Notes: generated by a model from the letters alone, not told the origin. A DNA stretch of 64,000 nt from CAZXFH01 sp964640055 (GCA_964640055.1 CAZXFH010000009.1:1-64000); one strand, 5' to 3'; positions 44,596-54,091 are shown, numbered from the stretch's first letter. A program made the numbers and translations.

Positions 44596-45774
44596 TTAGT
44601 CCCCGGTTACGATAAAGAAGGGACTGTTTTGAAAACTCTTATACTTAGGCCGTAACCGGTCGGTATTATAATATTTCTCCACATTTACAATTTTACTGGT
44701 GGAGGTCACGATATCAATCGGTGTATCGCCGTAGCGACCATTGGTAAGATTCACCAGACGGCCGTGGATACCTTTTAAAATTAGATCCAAGGCGATATTA
44801 CCATAGGCCATGGGCACTACCGAATCAACTGCATCGGGATCTCCACACCGTACCAAATACCCCAGTTTTTGGTCAATTACATTAATGACTTTGTCCTTGT
44901 TAAACTGGGGCGAGACTTTTTTCAGTTCGTTGGCAACGTTTTTACCAATACCGCCTAATTTTTTATGACCAAAGGCGTCTTGTTCCTGGTTTTCAAAAGT
45001 CATTTCGCCTTCATCGAACATTGCGCCTTCAGAAACCAGTACAACCGAATACCGGCTGGGATTTTTATACCGGTCCTGGCTGAGCAATTCAGCCAGTCGT
45101 TCGATTCTGAATTTATGTTCCGGGATCACGCAGCGGTTCGCTGCTCCGGCCATAGTGGGTAACAGGGCGGTAAAGCCGGCATAGCGGCCAAAGACTTCAA
45201 TGACCAGAAAGCGTTCATGGGAGCCGGCTGAGGTTCGCAGGGCGTGGGTCATGCTGATTGTACGGGTCACGCAGGTACTGAAACCAATACAATAATCGGT
45301 TCCGGGGACATCGTTATCCATGGTTTTGGGGATCGCTATGACCCGCACGCCCTCTTTGTATAATCTAACCCCATAGCTGAGGGTATCATCACCACCGATA
45401 GGGATCAGATAGTCCACTCCCAGATAATCCAGATTTTTAAGTACTTCTGAGGTAAGATCGTTTATTTCAGCGGCATATTTATCACGTAAGTGCAGGGGAA
45501 CGTCCCTTTTGGGGACTTTACTGGGATTTGTCCGTGATGAATGCAGAAAAGTTCCCCCGGTGCGGCCGATTTTATTGACGATCTGTTCGCTCAAAGGTTG
45601 ATAATTGTTGCGGTTATCAGCCTTTTTATCCCGGATTAAGTCGATTAGACCGGCCCAACCACGCCGAATGCCAACTACTTCATAGCCCTCCCGCAGGGCC
45701 CGAATGGTCACTGCGCGTATTGCCGGGTTTAATCCTGGTACATCACCACCGCCTGTTAAAATTCCTATTTTCAT
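44596..45774 (-). CDS. 6-phosphofructokinase with pyrophosphate-type signature
   Basis: The 392-residue group A phosphofructokinase has MKIGILTGGGDVPGLNPAIR at the N-terminus. The key donor-site motifs are GGDD (127-130) and PKTMDND (149-155). ATP-dependent enzymes usually have GGDGS and PGTIDND, so Asp130 and Lys150 point to pyrophosphate use. The sugar site shows RYAGFTALLPTMAGAA. It phosphorylates fructose-6-phosphate, perhaps reversibly. ATG 45774 follows GGGAGAAA; a start 36 bases upstream adds non-family residues. The length fits PPi-type or mixed-lineage enzymes. Biochemical donor use is inferred from motifs only. Confidence 0.85.
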   Translation of the reverse strand: MKIGILTGGGDVPGLNPAIRAVTIRALREGYEVVGIRRGWAGLIDLIRDKKADNRNNYQPLSEQIVNKIGRTGGTFLHSSRTNPSKVPKRDVPLHLRDKYAAEINDLTSEVLKNLDYLGVDYLIPIGGDDTLSYGVRLYKEGVRVIAIPKTMDNDVPGTDYCIGFSTCVTRTISMTHALRTSAGSHERFLVIEVFGRYAGFTALLPTMAGAANRCVIPEHKFRIERLAELLSQDRYKNPSRYSVVLVSEGAMFDEGEMTFENQEQDAFGHKKLGGIGKNVANELKKVSPQFNKDKVINVIDQKLGYLVRCGDPDAVDSVVPMAYGNIALDLILKGIHGRLVNLTNGRYGDTPIDIVTSTSKIVNVEKYYNTDRLRPKYKSFQNSPFFIVTGD

Positions 45775-45889
45775 TGGTTTCTCCCTATTTTTTGGTCTGT
45801 CACAAAGCAAAGAAAATTAACAGTTTCTGGATTAAAACTCAATCCTTAATTAGAGTTGACCAAGAGATTGATGGTCTGAAAATAAACAC

Positions 45890-47122
45890 TCAGGTTCTTG
45901 ATGGAGGCGGGCTCAGGCGTATGAAAGGGAAGATTACCAGTAGCAGAGCAGCGGTCAGGGCAATCGCCAGACCCACCCCCAGATGGTCGGCCAGATATCC
46001 GATCAAAGGGGCTAACAGGGCCGTGGCCAGGGTTCTGACCTGCGATTCTACGGAAAGTCCGGTGGCCATAGCGTCCTCAGGAATGGTATTACTAATATAG
46101 CTGACGATCATAGGCCGTCTTATGTTTTGCAGAATGTAAAGTACTATAAACAGAACAATGGCAATGCCAAAGTATTGCCGGTTATAGAACAGACCACTGA
46201 AAAGTATCATAGCAAGACCCAGGCCAAAGAAGAAATTAACTGCCCGGGGCAGATGCCGGAAGCGGTCAGCGAAACGGGCTGAGCTCTGACTGGCATAAGC
46301 AGTCAGCATATAGATCAGAAAATAAACGACAGCGATGATAACCGCACTCCGCTCCCGCTGTTCAAGGGCTAATATGATCGGTAAGGAGAGGGCAAAGGAT
46401 TTCAGAATCGGTTGTAAATAGTCTTTTGCCGCCTTGAAAAAACCATCATAAAGGGCGGAATTCAGTATTCCGCAGCGGGCAGCACTAGGTCTTAAAAAGC
46501 GGAAGAAATCTTTGAGTCTCGGCCGGGTTTTGTGTTCTGTCTGGCCGACCTTATTTAGTGCCTTAGGGTAGGAGGCCATCAGAAACAGCTCCAGAATATA
46601 AGGAATAATCGTAGCCAGAAAAATAATACGATAAGCCCCGCTATAAAAAACCAAGGCCCCGGCGATCAGGGCCGACAGTGCTGACCCCCGCTGAGACCAG
46701 CTGCGGGTATGTCCGTAGTAATCGGTCCGCAAGTGGGAAAGGTCTTTGATTTTTAAATAACCGAAAATCATGGCCTTATGGGTGCCTGAGCGGAAGGCTT
46801 CACCGACAGCAAAAAAGATCATGGCCAGCATATATATCCCAAAGTAGGGCAAAAAATAGAAAATGAGAAAAGAGAGAATGTAGGCCGAGAAAGAAAGCAG
46901 CATGGTGTTTTTACGTCCAAAGGTATCAGCCAACATACCACTGGGTATTTCCAGGATGGCTTTCGCGATTTCACGGACGGAAAACAGGATACCGATCTCA
47001 AAATAACTGATTCCCATTTCCCGGAAGAACAGCAGCAGGTAGGGATCGAAAAAACGCAGGTTTTTCAGGAAACCATAGGCGCAGAACTTATAATATTGCA
47101 AGTTTTTAGAGAAAGCACTCAT
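45890..47122 (-). CDS. Major facilitator superfamily transporter
   Basis: This 410-residue protein has about 12 hydrophobic helices and the MFS loop motif GMLADTFGRKNTM between helices 2 and 3. The region starting LLFFREMGISYFEIGILF is typical for uncharacterised DHA-like exporters. It probably exports or imports a small solute by proton antiport. It lies between the phosphofructokinase and ptb genes on the same strand, with gaps of about 80-115 bp, so it may be a separate unit. Confidence 0.72.
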   Translation of the reverse strand: MSAFSKNLQYYKFCAYGFLKNLRFFDPYLLLFFREMGISYFEIGILFSVREIAKAILEIPSGMLADTFGRKNTMLLSFSAYILSFLIFYFLPYFGIYMLAMIFFAVGEAFRSGTHKAMIFGYLKIKDLSHLRTDYYGHTRSWSQRGSALSALIAGALVFYSGAYRIIFLATIIPYILELFLMASYPKALNKVGQTEHKTRPRLKDFFRFLRPSAARCGILNSALYDGFFKAAKDYLQPILKSFALSLPIILALEQRERSAVIIAVVYFLIYMLTAYASQSSARFADRFRHLPRAVNFFFGLGLAMILFSGLFYNRQYFGIAIVLFIVLYILQNIRRPMIVSYISNTIPEDAMATGLSVESQVRTLATALLAPLIGYLADHLGVGLAIALTAALLLVIFPFIRLSPPPSRT

Positions 47123-47201
47123 TTGGGGGTCACCTGTCCTGGATTAAGCCCTTTCTGCAGGAGGGGTCACGAATAAAAAAGATCAATTTTAGAGCAAATT
47201 A

Positions 47202-48104
47202 TTATTCACTTAATAGAATGGAAAGCATGATTGAGTTCAGTTTTTCCCGGGAGGTATCCGATCTGGAGAGCAGTATGATCGGAACTTTGGCGCCCACCAC
47301 AATACCCCCTACATTGGCGGCGGCCAGTTGCATTAACATTTTGATGATTGCATTGCCGGCGGTCAGCCCGGGCACTAGGAAAGCATCTGTCTGACCGGTA
47401 ATACGGCTGTGCAGATTTTTACGCTGGGCGGCCTCTGCAGAAAGCGCCACATCCATGGCAATGGGCCCCTCGACAATGGCTGCGCCAAAAGCACCCTCCT
47501 GGCCTTGTTTTTGTAATTCCGCTGCATCCACGGTTTCTTCAATCTTGGGATTGACCTTTTCAATGGGGCACAGAAGAGCCACCTTGGGAGTTTCGATCTT
47601 TAGTTGATGCAGCACTTTGATCAAATTGCGCAGAATCGAGGCTTTGGTTTCCAGGGCAGGACGAATATTAATACCACCATCACTCAGGGCCAGGAGTTTG
47701 GGATAAGCGGCGACCTCAGCCACAGCCACATGGCTGAGAACCTCACCGGTACGCAAGCCTTTTTGTTTATCCAAAACAGCTTTCATCAAAACGGGGGTTG
47801 AGATATGGCCTTTCATCAGGATGTCGGCTTGTCCGGTGCGGACCAGATCCACAGCCTGGATAGCATTTTCTTCCGCTGTCTTCGCCGCCACAATCTGATC
47901 CTTACGGGGGGTGTAATGTACCTTCCGGGCAAGGGTAATAATTTTATCTGGATCACCCACCAGTAAGATCCGGGCAATGTTCTTCTCTTCAACCTCCCTG
48001 ACCGCTTTTAAGACATTAACATTTTCTGCTTTGGCAATGGAGATGGTTTTTTTACGCCTGATTCGGGCCACTGCTTGATGGATATCCTGGAATGATTTTA
48101 GCAT
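47202..48104 (-). CDS. ptb: Phosphate butyryltransferase-type enzyme (Ptb)
   Basis: The 300-residue protein matches the phosphotransacetylase/Ptb family (ADILMKGHISTPVLMKAVL; SDGGINIRPALETKASIL; GPIAMDVALSAEAAQRK). It interconverts acyl-CoA and acyl-phosphate. Pairing with butyrate kinase directly upstream (18 bp) favours butyryl or branched-chain substrates over acetyl. AAAGGAG precedes the ATG. The transcription order is kinase then transferase. Confidence 0.9.
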   Translation of the reverse strand: MLKSFQDIHQAVARIRRKKTISIAKAENVNVLKAVREVEEKNIARILLVGDPDKIITLARKVHYTPRKDQIVAAKTAEENAIQAVDLVRTGQADILMKGHISTPVLMKAVLDKQKGLRTGEVLSHVAVAEVAAYPKLLALSDGGINIRPALETKASILRNLIKVLHQLKIETPKVALLCPIEKVNPKIEETVDAAELQKQGQEGAFGAAIVEGPIAMDVALSAEAAQRKNLHSRITGQTDAFLVPGLTAGNAIIKMLMQLAAANVGGIVVGAKVPIILLSRSDTSREKLNSIMLSILLSE

Positions 48105-48122
48105 GATTGCGGATCTCCTTTA

Positions 48123-49205
48123 TTAATTTTGTTCTGCTTGATAGGTTTTCACTTCCACTTTGTGATCCACAGCTAAAAAACCGCCCTCTGCCATGGATTC
48201 CAACTCGTTTTCGCCGGGAAAGACAATTTTGTCGGCAATAAAAGCCACCCGTCTGAAAATATCACCGACTATCTTATGGGAATGGGCCATACCGCCAGTG
48301 ATAACCAGTCGGTCTACTTTGCCCTCCAAAGTGGTGGCCATGGCACCCATTTCCTTGGCGGTCTGATAAATCATGGCATTATATATCAAAGCAGCTGGGG
48401 GGTCACCTTTTGCAATTCTTTGGAGCACCTCGCGCACGTCACCGGTCCCCAGGTACCCTTTTAAGCCGCTGTTTTTAGTTAATTTAACCTTCAGATCCTG
48501 TAGCGTATATTCCTCGGAGCGGGCCATTTTGATCAGTCCCTCCAGGGGTAAAGCCCCGGCCCGTTCCGGAGAGAAGGGGCCCATACCCAGTAAAGCGTCG
48601 TTGCAGTCAATGATCCGTCCCCCCTTAATCGCCGCTACTGAAATACCGCCGCCCAGATGAACAGCAACAAAATTCAAGTCGCTGATTGGTTTGCCTAAAT
48701 GGTGCGCGGCCTTGCGAATGCAGGCATTGATATTCAGGGCATGTAAACGGCTGCGACGCTCGATTTCAGGGACTCCGGAAACCCGGGCTTCCGGGATAAA
48801 TTCATCCACGGTCACCGGATCGACAATGTAGGCCGGCACATCAAAATCTTGGGCAATCCCACGGGCAATCGAGGCGCCCAGGTTACTGGCGTGGGTGGCA
48901 TAGCGACAATTAATAGTAACATCTACAATGGCGTCATTCACCTTATAAACACCGCTTTTGATCGGTCCGATGAGGCCTCCGCGGCCGACCACCGCTACCA
49001 GTTGGTAGTCCTTCAGCCAGGATTTGAAAACCCGGTTGATGATATCCAAACGCAGTTGTAATTGAGCTTTGATTGAATGCATTTTTGCGATCCGGGTGCC
49101 GGTGTGGTCGATTTTCTCGACGTTTACGGCTCCGGAACGCTTGAACAGTCCGATTTTGGTCGATGTGGATCCGGGGTTAATGGTCAGGATAACCTCATTA
49201 TCCAT
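48123..49205 (-). CDS. buk: Butyrate kinase
   Basis: This 360-residue acetokinase-superfamily protein has the ATP site TINPGSTSTKIG and the sugar-kinase-like features VAVHLGGGISVAAIKGGRIID and ITGGMAHSHKIV. It makes ATP by transferring phosphate from butyryl (or branched-chain acyl) phosphate to ADP. It is followed by ptb at 18 bp. GAGGAGGG precedes the ATG. It is the first gene of the minus-strand operon. A hairpin at 49380-49409 lies in its leader region. Confidence 0.92.
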   Translation of the reverse strand: MDNEVILTINPGSTSTKIGLFKRSGAVNVEKIDHTGTRIAKMHSIKAQLQLRLDIINRVFKSWLKDYQLVAVVGRGGLIGPIKSGVYKVNDAIVDVTINCRYATHASNLGASIARGIAQDFDVPAYIVDPVTVDEFIPEARVSGVPEIERRSRLHALNINACIRKAAHHLGKPISDLNFVAVHLGGGISVAAIKGGRIIDCNDALLGMGPFSPERAGALPLEGLIKMARSEEYTLQDLKVKLTKNSGLKGYLGTGDVREVLQRIAKGDPPAALIYNAMIYQTAKEMGAMATTLEGKVDRLVITGGMAHSHKIVGDIFRRVAFIADKIVFPGENELESMAEGGFLAVDHKVEVKTYQAEQN

Positions 49206-49379
49206 GCTCGCCCTCCTCTTTATATATCCTGAAGCATAAATTTGCTCCTTTTATGGTAGTAACTACAGAGACAAAAACAATGCCATTTGATTTGGACCGG
49301 AAAACACCTCGTGGAAAGAAATCTTTACCACTAATAATTTTGCCCTTGGTAAACAGTTTTCTCAATAATAATAAAACAA

Positions 49380-49421
49380 GCCCGGTCTACGTCAGGTGTC
49401 TGACCAGGCTGCTTTTTCTTT
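49380..49421. terminator. Hairpin with flanking T-runs between buk and the LpxH-like gene
   Basis: GCCCGGTC (49380-49387) pairs with GACCAGGC (49402-49409), seven of eight bases. An inner GTCAG/CTGAC stem (49391-49395/49400-49404) offers an alternative fold. TGCTTTTTCTTT follows on the plus strand, and a T-rich run follows on the minus strand as well. It lies between divergent genes, so no obvious upstream gene would need a terminator. It may act as a leader element for either gene. Confidence 0.4.
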
Positions 49422-49456
49422 ACCCTTTAAAAATAAAACCTTAAATTTCCGGAAGT

Positions 49457-50218
49457 ATGCAGGCGAAATTATATTTTATCTCTGATGTTCACTTGCGTCT
49501 CTATGATTCTGAGTCAGAGCAAGCCAAGCGACAGCACCTCCTGGCCTTTTTACAAACAGTAGAACAACAGTCGGCTGATCTCTATATCGTCGGTGATCTT
49601 TTTGATTTTTGGTTCGAATATAAATATGTGATCCCGCGCCATTATTTTAAAATTATCCGCGCTCTGCAAAGAACTGCCGAGCAGGGTTGTCACATTCATC
49701 TGGTGGTCGGCAACCATGATTATTGGGTCGGTGATTTTTTTGAAAATGAAATCGGGGTGCAGATTCATCGTAAGGCCCTGGATCTGCAAATTGGTCGGCA
49801 AAAATGGTTAATTACCCATGGAGATGGTATTCTTAAGCGCGATACTGGCTATCGCCTGTTAAAAAAGGTCCTGCGTCACTCCCTGGCTGTTTTTCTTTTC
49901 CGATTGTTACATCCTGATCTGGCCTTTGCCATTGCTGCCAAAATATCCCAGCGCAGCCGACACGCAACCCTGCGGCAACCCCCTTTCATAGAGGCCGAGC
50001 GTAAGGAAATCATTCAATTCGGACGGGAAAAATTTAGCCAGGGGTATGACTGTGTGATCACGGGTCATTTTCATCTGCCAACGGATTATCGGGAAGGAAG
50101 GCATATATTTTTAAATTTAGGGGACTGGATGCGCTATTATACTTTTGCCTATTATAATGGCAGGGCCCTGCGGCTGTGTTACTGGGATATCGAGGCGTCC
50201 GGGAGGGCGAGAAAGTAA
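49457..50218 (+). CDS. lpxH: UDP-2,3-diacylglucosamine diphosphatase (LpxH-like)
   Basis: The 253-residue calcineurin-like metallophosphoesterase has D10-x-H12 (ISDVHL), D47 (GDLFDFWFE), N86-H87-D (GNHDYW), H121 (THGDG) and the closing GHFH. The FDFWFEY motif is characteristic of LpxH rather than generic phosphoesterases. It cleaves UDP-2,3-diacylglucosamine to lipid X in lipid A synthesis, on the inner face of the inner membrane. CCGGAAG precedes the ATG. Related LpxG/LpxI enzymes are unlikely because the fold and motif fit LpxH. Confidence 0.85.
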   Translation: MQAKLYFISDVHLRLYDSESEQAKRQHLLAFLQTVEQQSADLYIVGDLFDFWFEYKYVIPRHYFKIIRALQRTAEQGCHIHLVVGNHDYWVGDFFENEIGVQIHRKALDLQIGRQKWLITHGDGILKRDTGYRLLKKVLRHSLAVFLFRLLHPDLAFAIAAKISQRSRHATLRQPPFIEAERKEIIQFGREKFSQGYDCVITGHFHLPTDYREGRHIFLNLGDWMRYYTFAYYNGRALRLCYWDIEASGRARK

Positions 50219-50228
50219 TAAATTTTGC

Positions 50229-50257
50229 TTGACTTAAAATGTTAAATATTATAAAGT
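50229..50257 (+). promoter_or_regulatory. Sigma-70-type promoter with inverted repeat
   Basis: TTGACT (50229-50234) and TAAAGT (50252-50257) are separated by 17 bases and lie 29 bases before the HEAT lipoprotein start. TTGACTT and AAGTCAA also form a perfect seven-base inverted repeat spanning the whole promoter, which could be an operator. Confidence 0.5.
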
Positions 50258-50286
50258 CAATTTGATAAACTAAATGCTGGTGTAAT

Positions 50287-51393
50287 ATGCATATTAAACA
50301 ATTTCGATCTTTTATTTTTCTCAGTGTACTTTTGTTCTGGATGGGATGTGGTGGATACAGCGCTACAGAACAAGTGACGACCGAAGAAGTTGAAAAATTG
50401 CGCGTTGATTATGAAAAAGGTGAGATCAAAACGGTCAAGGAAATCATTGCGGTGTTTACCGATGAACAGCAGCCTATGGACTCCCGAATGGCGGCTTTAA
50501 AAGCGCTGGGAGAAACCGAGCACCCGGATGCCAAGGCCGCCCTGCGCAGTTACATGCAAAAAGCCCAAGATGTCAATTATGGATTGTTAATGGCCACGGC
50601 TAATCAGTTGATTGACAAGCAAACCACAACGGATATCAGTGCGGTAGTGGAGGGTATTGGCAGTGCCCAGCAGAAATATACCCAATTTCGGACCAACTTA
50701 ATGCGGAACATTAAGCAAACGGACATTGCGCCCCAGATCGAATCTCTTTTGAGAATATATCAGATAGAGAAGGAGAACTACACCCAGATGCAGGAATCCC
50801 TGACACGGGTATTGGGCGGGGTGGCTGATGAGCGTGTAATTCCTATTTTGATTAACATTGCCAAAGATAAAACCTTGAAACCCTCAGTTCGCTCCCTGGC
50901 TTTAGAGGTATTAGGGCGCAAACAACATCCCATGATCACGCAAACCTTTATTGAAATGCTCCAGGACCCGGACGATCAATTACGCTTGCGGGACTTTGCT
51001 TTGGAGGCCATGGGCGATATTAAGGAATCGCGGGTGATTCTGGCCCTTCTGGAAGCCTATAACCAGAACAAACAGGACTATTTTTATTTGCTGAAGACCT
51101 TGACCCGCGCGCTAGGAGACTTTTCCGATCCGGAAGTGGGCCCGGCACTGGTGGAAATCGCTAAGGATCCACAAATTCCGCAAACCACCCGCCGGGATGC
51201 CATTCAAGCCTTGATTAAATATCAGGATCCGGAGATCTTTTTACAATTGCTGCCGCTGATGGAAAATCCTGATAATTATGTCTTATATGATGAAATGAAA
51301 GCCATGGCAGAGGCAATTGGCGCTAGGAATCTGTTGCAAGGCCTGCGCGCCAAGGCGCTTCAAGCCCAAAAAAGTGTAACGGGGACCCCATGA
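50287..51393 (+). CDS. HEAT-repeat lipoprotein
   Basis: This 368-residue protein has a lipoprotein signal with Cys21 in FWMGC. It then carries successive helical HEAT-like repeats (VIPILINIAKDKTLKPSVRSLALEVL; RVILALLEAYNQNKQDYFYLLKTL), about six or seven. HEAT proteins scaffold protein-protein contacts. It has its own promoter and overlaps the next gene by four bases (ATGA), so the pair is coupled. I recognise no specific family. Confidence 0.7.
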   Translation: MHIKQFRSFIFLSVLLFWMGCGGYSATEQVTTEEVEKLRVDYEKGEIKTVKEIIAVFTDEQQPMDSRMAALKALGETEHPDAKAALRSYMQKAQDVNYGLLMATANQLIDKQTTTDISAVVEGIGSAQQKYTQFRTNLMRNIKQTDIAPQIESLLRIYQIEKENYTQMQESLTRVLGGVADERVIPILINIAKDKTLKPSVRSLALEVLGRKQHPMITQTFIEMLQDPDDQLRLRDFALEAMGDIKESRVILALLEAYNQNKQDYFYLLKTLTRALGDFSDPEVGPALVEIAKDPQIPQTTRRDAIQALIKYQDPEIFLQLLPLMENPDNYVLYDEMKAMAEAIGARNLLQGLRAKALQAQKSVTGTP

Positions 51394-52103
51394 GAAAAAC
51401 AATAGAGTGTACCTTTATCTTGATCCTTTTAATCGGCCTCGGCTTAGAGACGGGTGTGGCACAATCGACCGATGCCCAGCAGGTAACCGGAAGATTTTTT
51501 GAATTGGAGCAAAGTATCGACGAACTCCGGCAGGAATTGAAAAACCTGCGGCAGGAAGTACATGAAATAGAGATCCGGGCCTCCTTACCGGAAATTCGTA
51601 AAGAGATCAATAAACTCATTGAAGTGCCGGAAATGACCCATGAAATCGTGCTCACTAATGGCACGATTGTCCGGGGTAAAATAATCCATGAAGATATTGA
51701 CAAGCTGATTATTCAGACTCAGATAGGTCAGTTGACCATCTATAAAAAAGAGATAAAGCTCACCCGGGAAGCCCAAAAACCCAAAGCCAAATGTGTTTTT
51801 GCCGGCGCCATCAGAGAAGAAATCTATGAAGATAAAAGGGTTTACAAGGGAAAAATAAAAAATGAGGGCCTGCGGCGGGCTGATTTTCCGCGTGTCATTT
51901 TTGAACTCTATGATGAGAACACCCAGATCGTTAATCAAGACTCCAGCTTTATCCAGGGGGCTTTTCATATTTTCCCCAGCGGGGTCCAGACCGATGCGAC
52001 CATTGCCCCGGGCGAAAGCTATGCTTTTCAATGTCCGGTTATGGTACCGGATACAGCCCGGGTCAGTTATTATATTAAAAAAATAAAATGGGAAGAATTG
52101 TAA
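51390..52103 (+). CDS. Secreted coiled-coil protein with C-terminal beta domain
   Basis: The 237-residue protein has a signal peptide (about 1-24) and a coiled coil (about 35-70, ELEQSIDELRQELKNLRQE). A small barrel-like segment (IVLTNGTIVRGKIIHEDIDKLIIQT) and a C-terminal immunoglobulin-like region (NEGLRRADFPRVIFELYDENTQI, FxLYD-like) follow. Its start overlaps the HEAT lipoprotein stop as ATGA. The pair probably form a periplasmic complex, with the first lipid-anchored. Function is unknown. Confidence 0.6.
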   Translation: MRKTIECTFILILLIGLGLETGVAQSTDAQQVTGRFFELEQSIDELRQELKNLRQEVHEIEIRASLPEIRKEINKLIEVPEMTHEIVLTNGTIVRGKIIHEDIDKLIIQTQIGQLTIYKKEIKLTREAQKPKAKCVFAGAIREEIYEDKRVYKGKIKNEGLRRADFPRVIFELYDENTQIVNQDSSFIQGAFHIFPSGVQTDATIAPGESYAFQCPVMVPDTARVSYYIKKIKWEEL

Positions 52104-52303
52104 AGTCCCCATGAAGCTTATGACATGGCTGGCCTTTTTCTGAAATTAGTTATCCCGCAGTTCTTTTAAGCAATAAATACGTATTCAATATAAACCCTTT
52201 AAATCACCGGTTCCTCAATAAATTTATCATGGAAAATCATCAGATTTTTCGTATGTTTTCAGCCCGGTAGATTGCTGATAATTTAGAGGAATTGAAACCC
52301 GAT

Positions 52304-53416
52304 ATGCAAACACAAGCAAATGACCGCATCAGTCGTATTTTAAAAGTATTGGCCTTGTTGGTTCTGATCTATCTGTTCATGCTAAGCATCACTCTGCTCG
52401 GAGACAGCGTCAAAACCATGGGCAAAGGTGTGGCCGCTGAAATCATGCGGACGGTTTCCAACCCGATTCTCGGACTGGTTGTGGGTGTTTTTTCTACCAG
52501 CCTGGTCCAGAGCTCATCCCTGACCACTTCACTGGTAGTAGGCCTGGTAGCCGGGGGTATTTTTGGTGCCGATCCTATGCAGGCCACCCGCATCGCAATT
52601 CCCGTCATTATGGGGGCCAATATCGGCACCAGTGTAACCAATATCATCGTCTCCTTTGGGCATATCAGTCGGGATATAGAATTCGAACGGGCATTTGCCG
52701 CTAGCATTGTGCATGATTTTTTTAATGTACTGGTGGTCTGCATCCTTTTTCCCTTGCAATATTTTTTCAATATAATTGGTGCCGCTGCCATGTTTATCTC
52801 AGATTTATTTGTGAATATCGGCGGGTTGGAAATCATTGATCCTCTGGGCACTATTCTGGATCCGGTCTCCAAGACAATAATCCGGTTGTTTCCTTCCCTT
52901 CCCTGGCTGGGGATCATTATCGCCCTTATCTTATTGTTTATTTCATTAAAATATATTATTGCCACCATGAAATCTTTGGTCCTGCGGAAAATAGAGGTGT
53001 TCTTAAATCAATATCTTTTCCGCAACACTGGCCTGGCGCTTTTACTGGGACTCATTTTTACCGCCATTGTGCAGAGCAGCTCCATTACTACCTCCCTGGT
53101 GATCCCCTTGGCAGCTGCCGGTGTTCTGAGCATTTATAAATTATTTCCTTATACTCTGGGGGCTAATGTGGGTACCACCGTAACCACACTGCTGGCTTCT
53201 ATGGCAGCGAAAAATCCGATAGGTATCACAATCGCGATTAGTCACCTCCTCTTCAATATGATTGGTATCGCTATTTTTCTGCCTTTACGGGAGATACCGA
53301 TCGGTATGGCGAAAACGTTTGCCCGTTGGACACGGCACTGGCGCTTTTTTCCTTTGCTGTATGTCGTAATAATGTTTTTTTTAGTTCCCATTATATTAAT
53401 TTTGCTAATGAGGTAA
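52304..53416 (+). CDS. Na+/phosphate symporter family protein (NptA-like)
   Basis: The 370-residue transporter has the duplicated NaPi signature: VQSSSLTTSLVVG in the first half and VQSSSITTSLVIP in the second, plus GANIGTS and GANVGTT. Eight or more helices are visible. It couples sodium to phosphate uptake or export. A PhoU-domain protein is encoded 3 bp downstream and probably regulates it. I chose ATG 52304, with GAGGA upstream at a longish spacing; the TTG at 52292 is too close to that site. Confidence 0.85.
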   Translation: MQTQANDRISRILKVLALLVLIYLFMLSITLLGDSVKTMGKGVAAEIMRTVSNPILGLVVGVFSTSLVQSSSLTTSLVVGLVAGGIFGADPMQATRIAIPVIMGANIGTSVTNIIVSFGHISRDIEFERAFAASIVHDFFNVLVVCILFPLQYFFNIIGAAAMFISDLFVNIGGLEIIDPLGTILDPVSKTIIRLFPSLPWLGIIIALILLFISLKYIIATMKSLVLRKIEVFLNQYLFRNTGLALLLGLIFTAIVQSSSITTSLVIPLAAAGVLSIYKLFPYTLGANVGTTVTTLLASMAAKNPIGITIAISHLLFNMIGIAIFLPLREIPIGMAKTFARWTRHWRFFPLLYVVIMFFLVPIILILLMR

Positions 53417-53419
53417 GCT

Positions 53420-54091
53420 ATGATAAAAAGATTTATTAACATGTGGAAACAAAAGGACCTTTCCAGTCAGATTCTGGAAGATGCGGAGAACACGCTCAAA
53501 TTAGACCGGAAAATGTTTATGCAGTCCATGTGGTCCCTGCGCCGTGACGATCATAATGAATTGGCCACTGATATTTATACCCAGGACAAGCAAATCAACA
53601 AGGCCGAACGGCGCATTCGCCGGAATTTGTTAACCCATCTTTCTGTAGCCAGTAAGGCGGAAATCAGTGCCGGCCTTACCTTGGCCAGTATTGTGATCGA
53701 TATTGAACGGATCGGCGACTATACCAAGAATATTACCGACCTGGCCAAACAGCATCCGAAAAAATTAGACGGACATATTTTTGAAAAGCAGTTGCTTGAG
53801 ATTGAAAAAACAATCGAACAATTTTTTGACCAAACAATCGACGCTTTTCAAAAATCCGACAGGCAGATCGCGCGCAAGGTTACCGACAGGTACAAAGCAG
53901 TTTCTGCCAGCTGCAGTATCATTAAAGATGCTCTGATCCGGGGAGAAGGCAGTTTTCAGGTCAGCGATGCCGTGACCCTGGCGCTCTATCTCCGTTTCCT
54001 GAAACGAGTGGGAGCCCATCTCTATAATGTATGTACCAGCATTATCAATCCCTTTGACCGTATCGGATACCGGGAAAAAGAAGACAGATAA
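53420..54091 (+). CDS. PhoU-domain protein
   Basis: This 223-residue all-helical protein has two PhoU-like three-helix bundles (LRRDDHNELATDIYTQDKQINKAER; SIVIDIERIGDYTKNITDLA). The conserved E/D-rich ERIGDY helix is seen. PhoU proteins bind metal clusters and limit phosphate transport. GAGG lies 8 bases before the ATG and the transporter ends 3 bp upstream. It ends 25 bp before proS, so it may be in the same transcript. Confidence 0.8.
   Translation: MIKRFINMWKQKDLSSQILEDAENTLKLDRKMFMQSMWSLRRDDHNELATDIYTQDKQINKAERRIRRNLLTHLSVASKAEISAGLTLASIVIDIERIGDYTKNITDLAKQHPKKLDGHIFEKQLLEIEKTIEQFFDQTIDAFQKSDRQIARKVTDRYKAVSASCSIIKDALIRGEGSFQVSDAVTLALYLRFLKRVGAHLYNVCTSIINPFDRIGYREKEDR

Noticed and set aside
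49253..49444. A 63-codon plus-strand frame between buk and the LpxH-like gene
   Set aside because: No ribosome site, residue pattern not protein-like, and it spans the hairpin at 49380; treated as noncoding.
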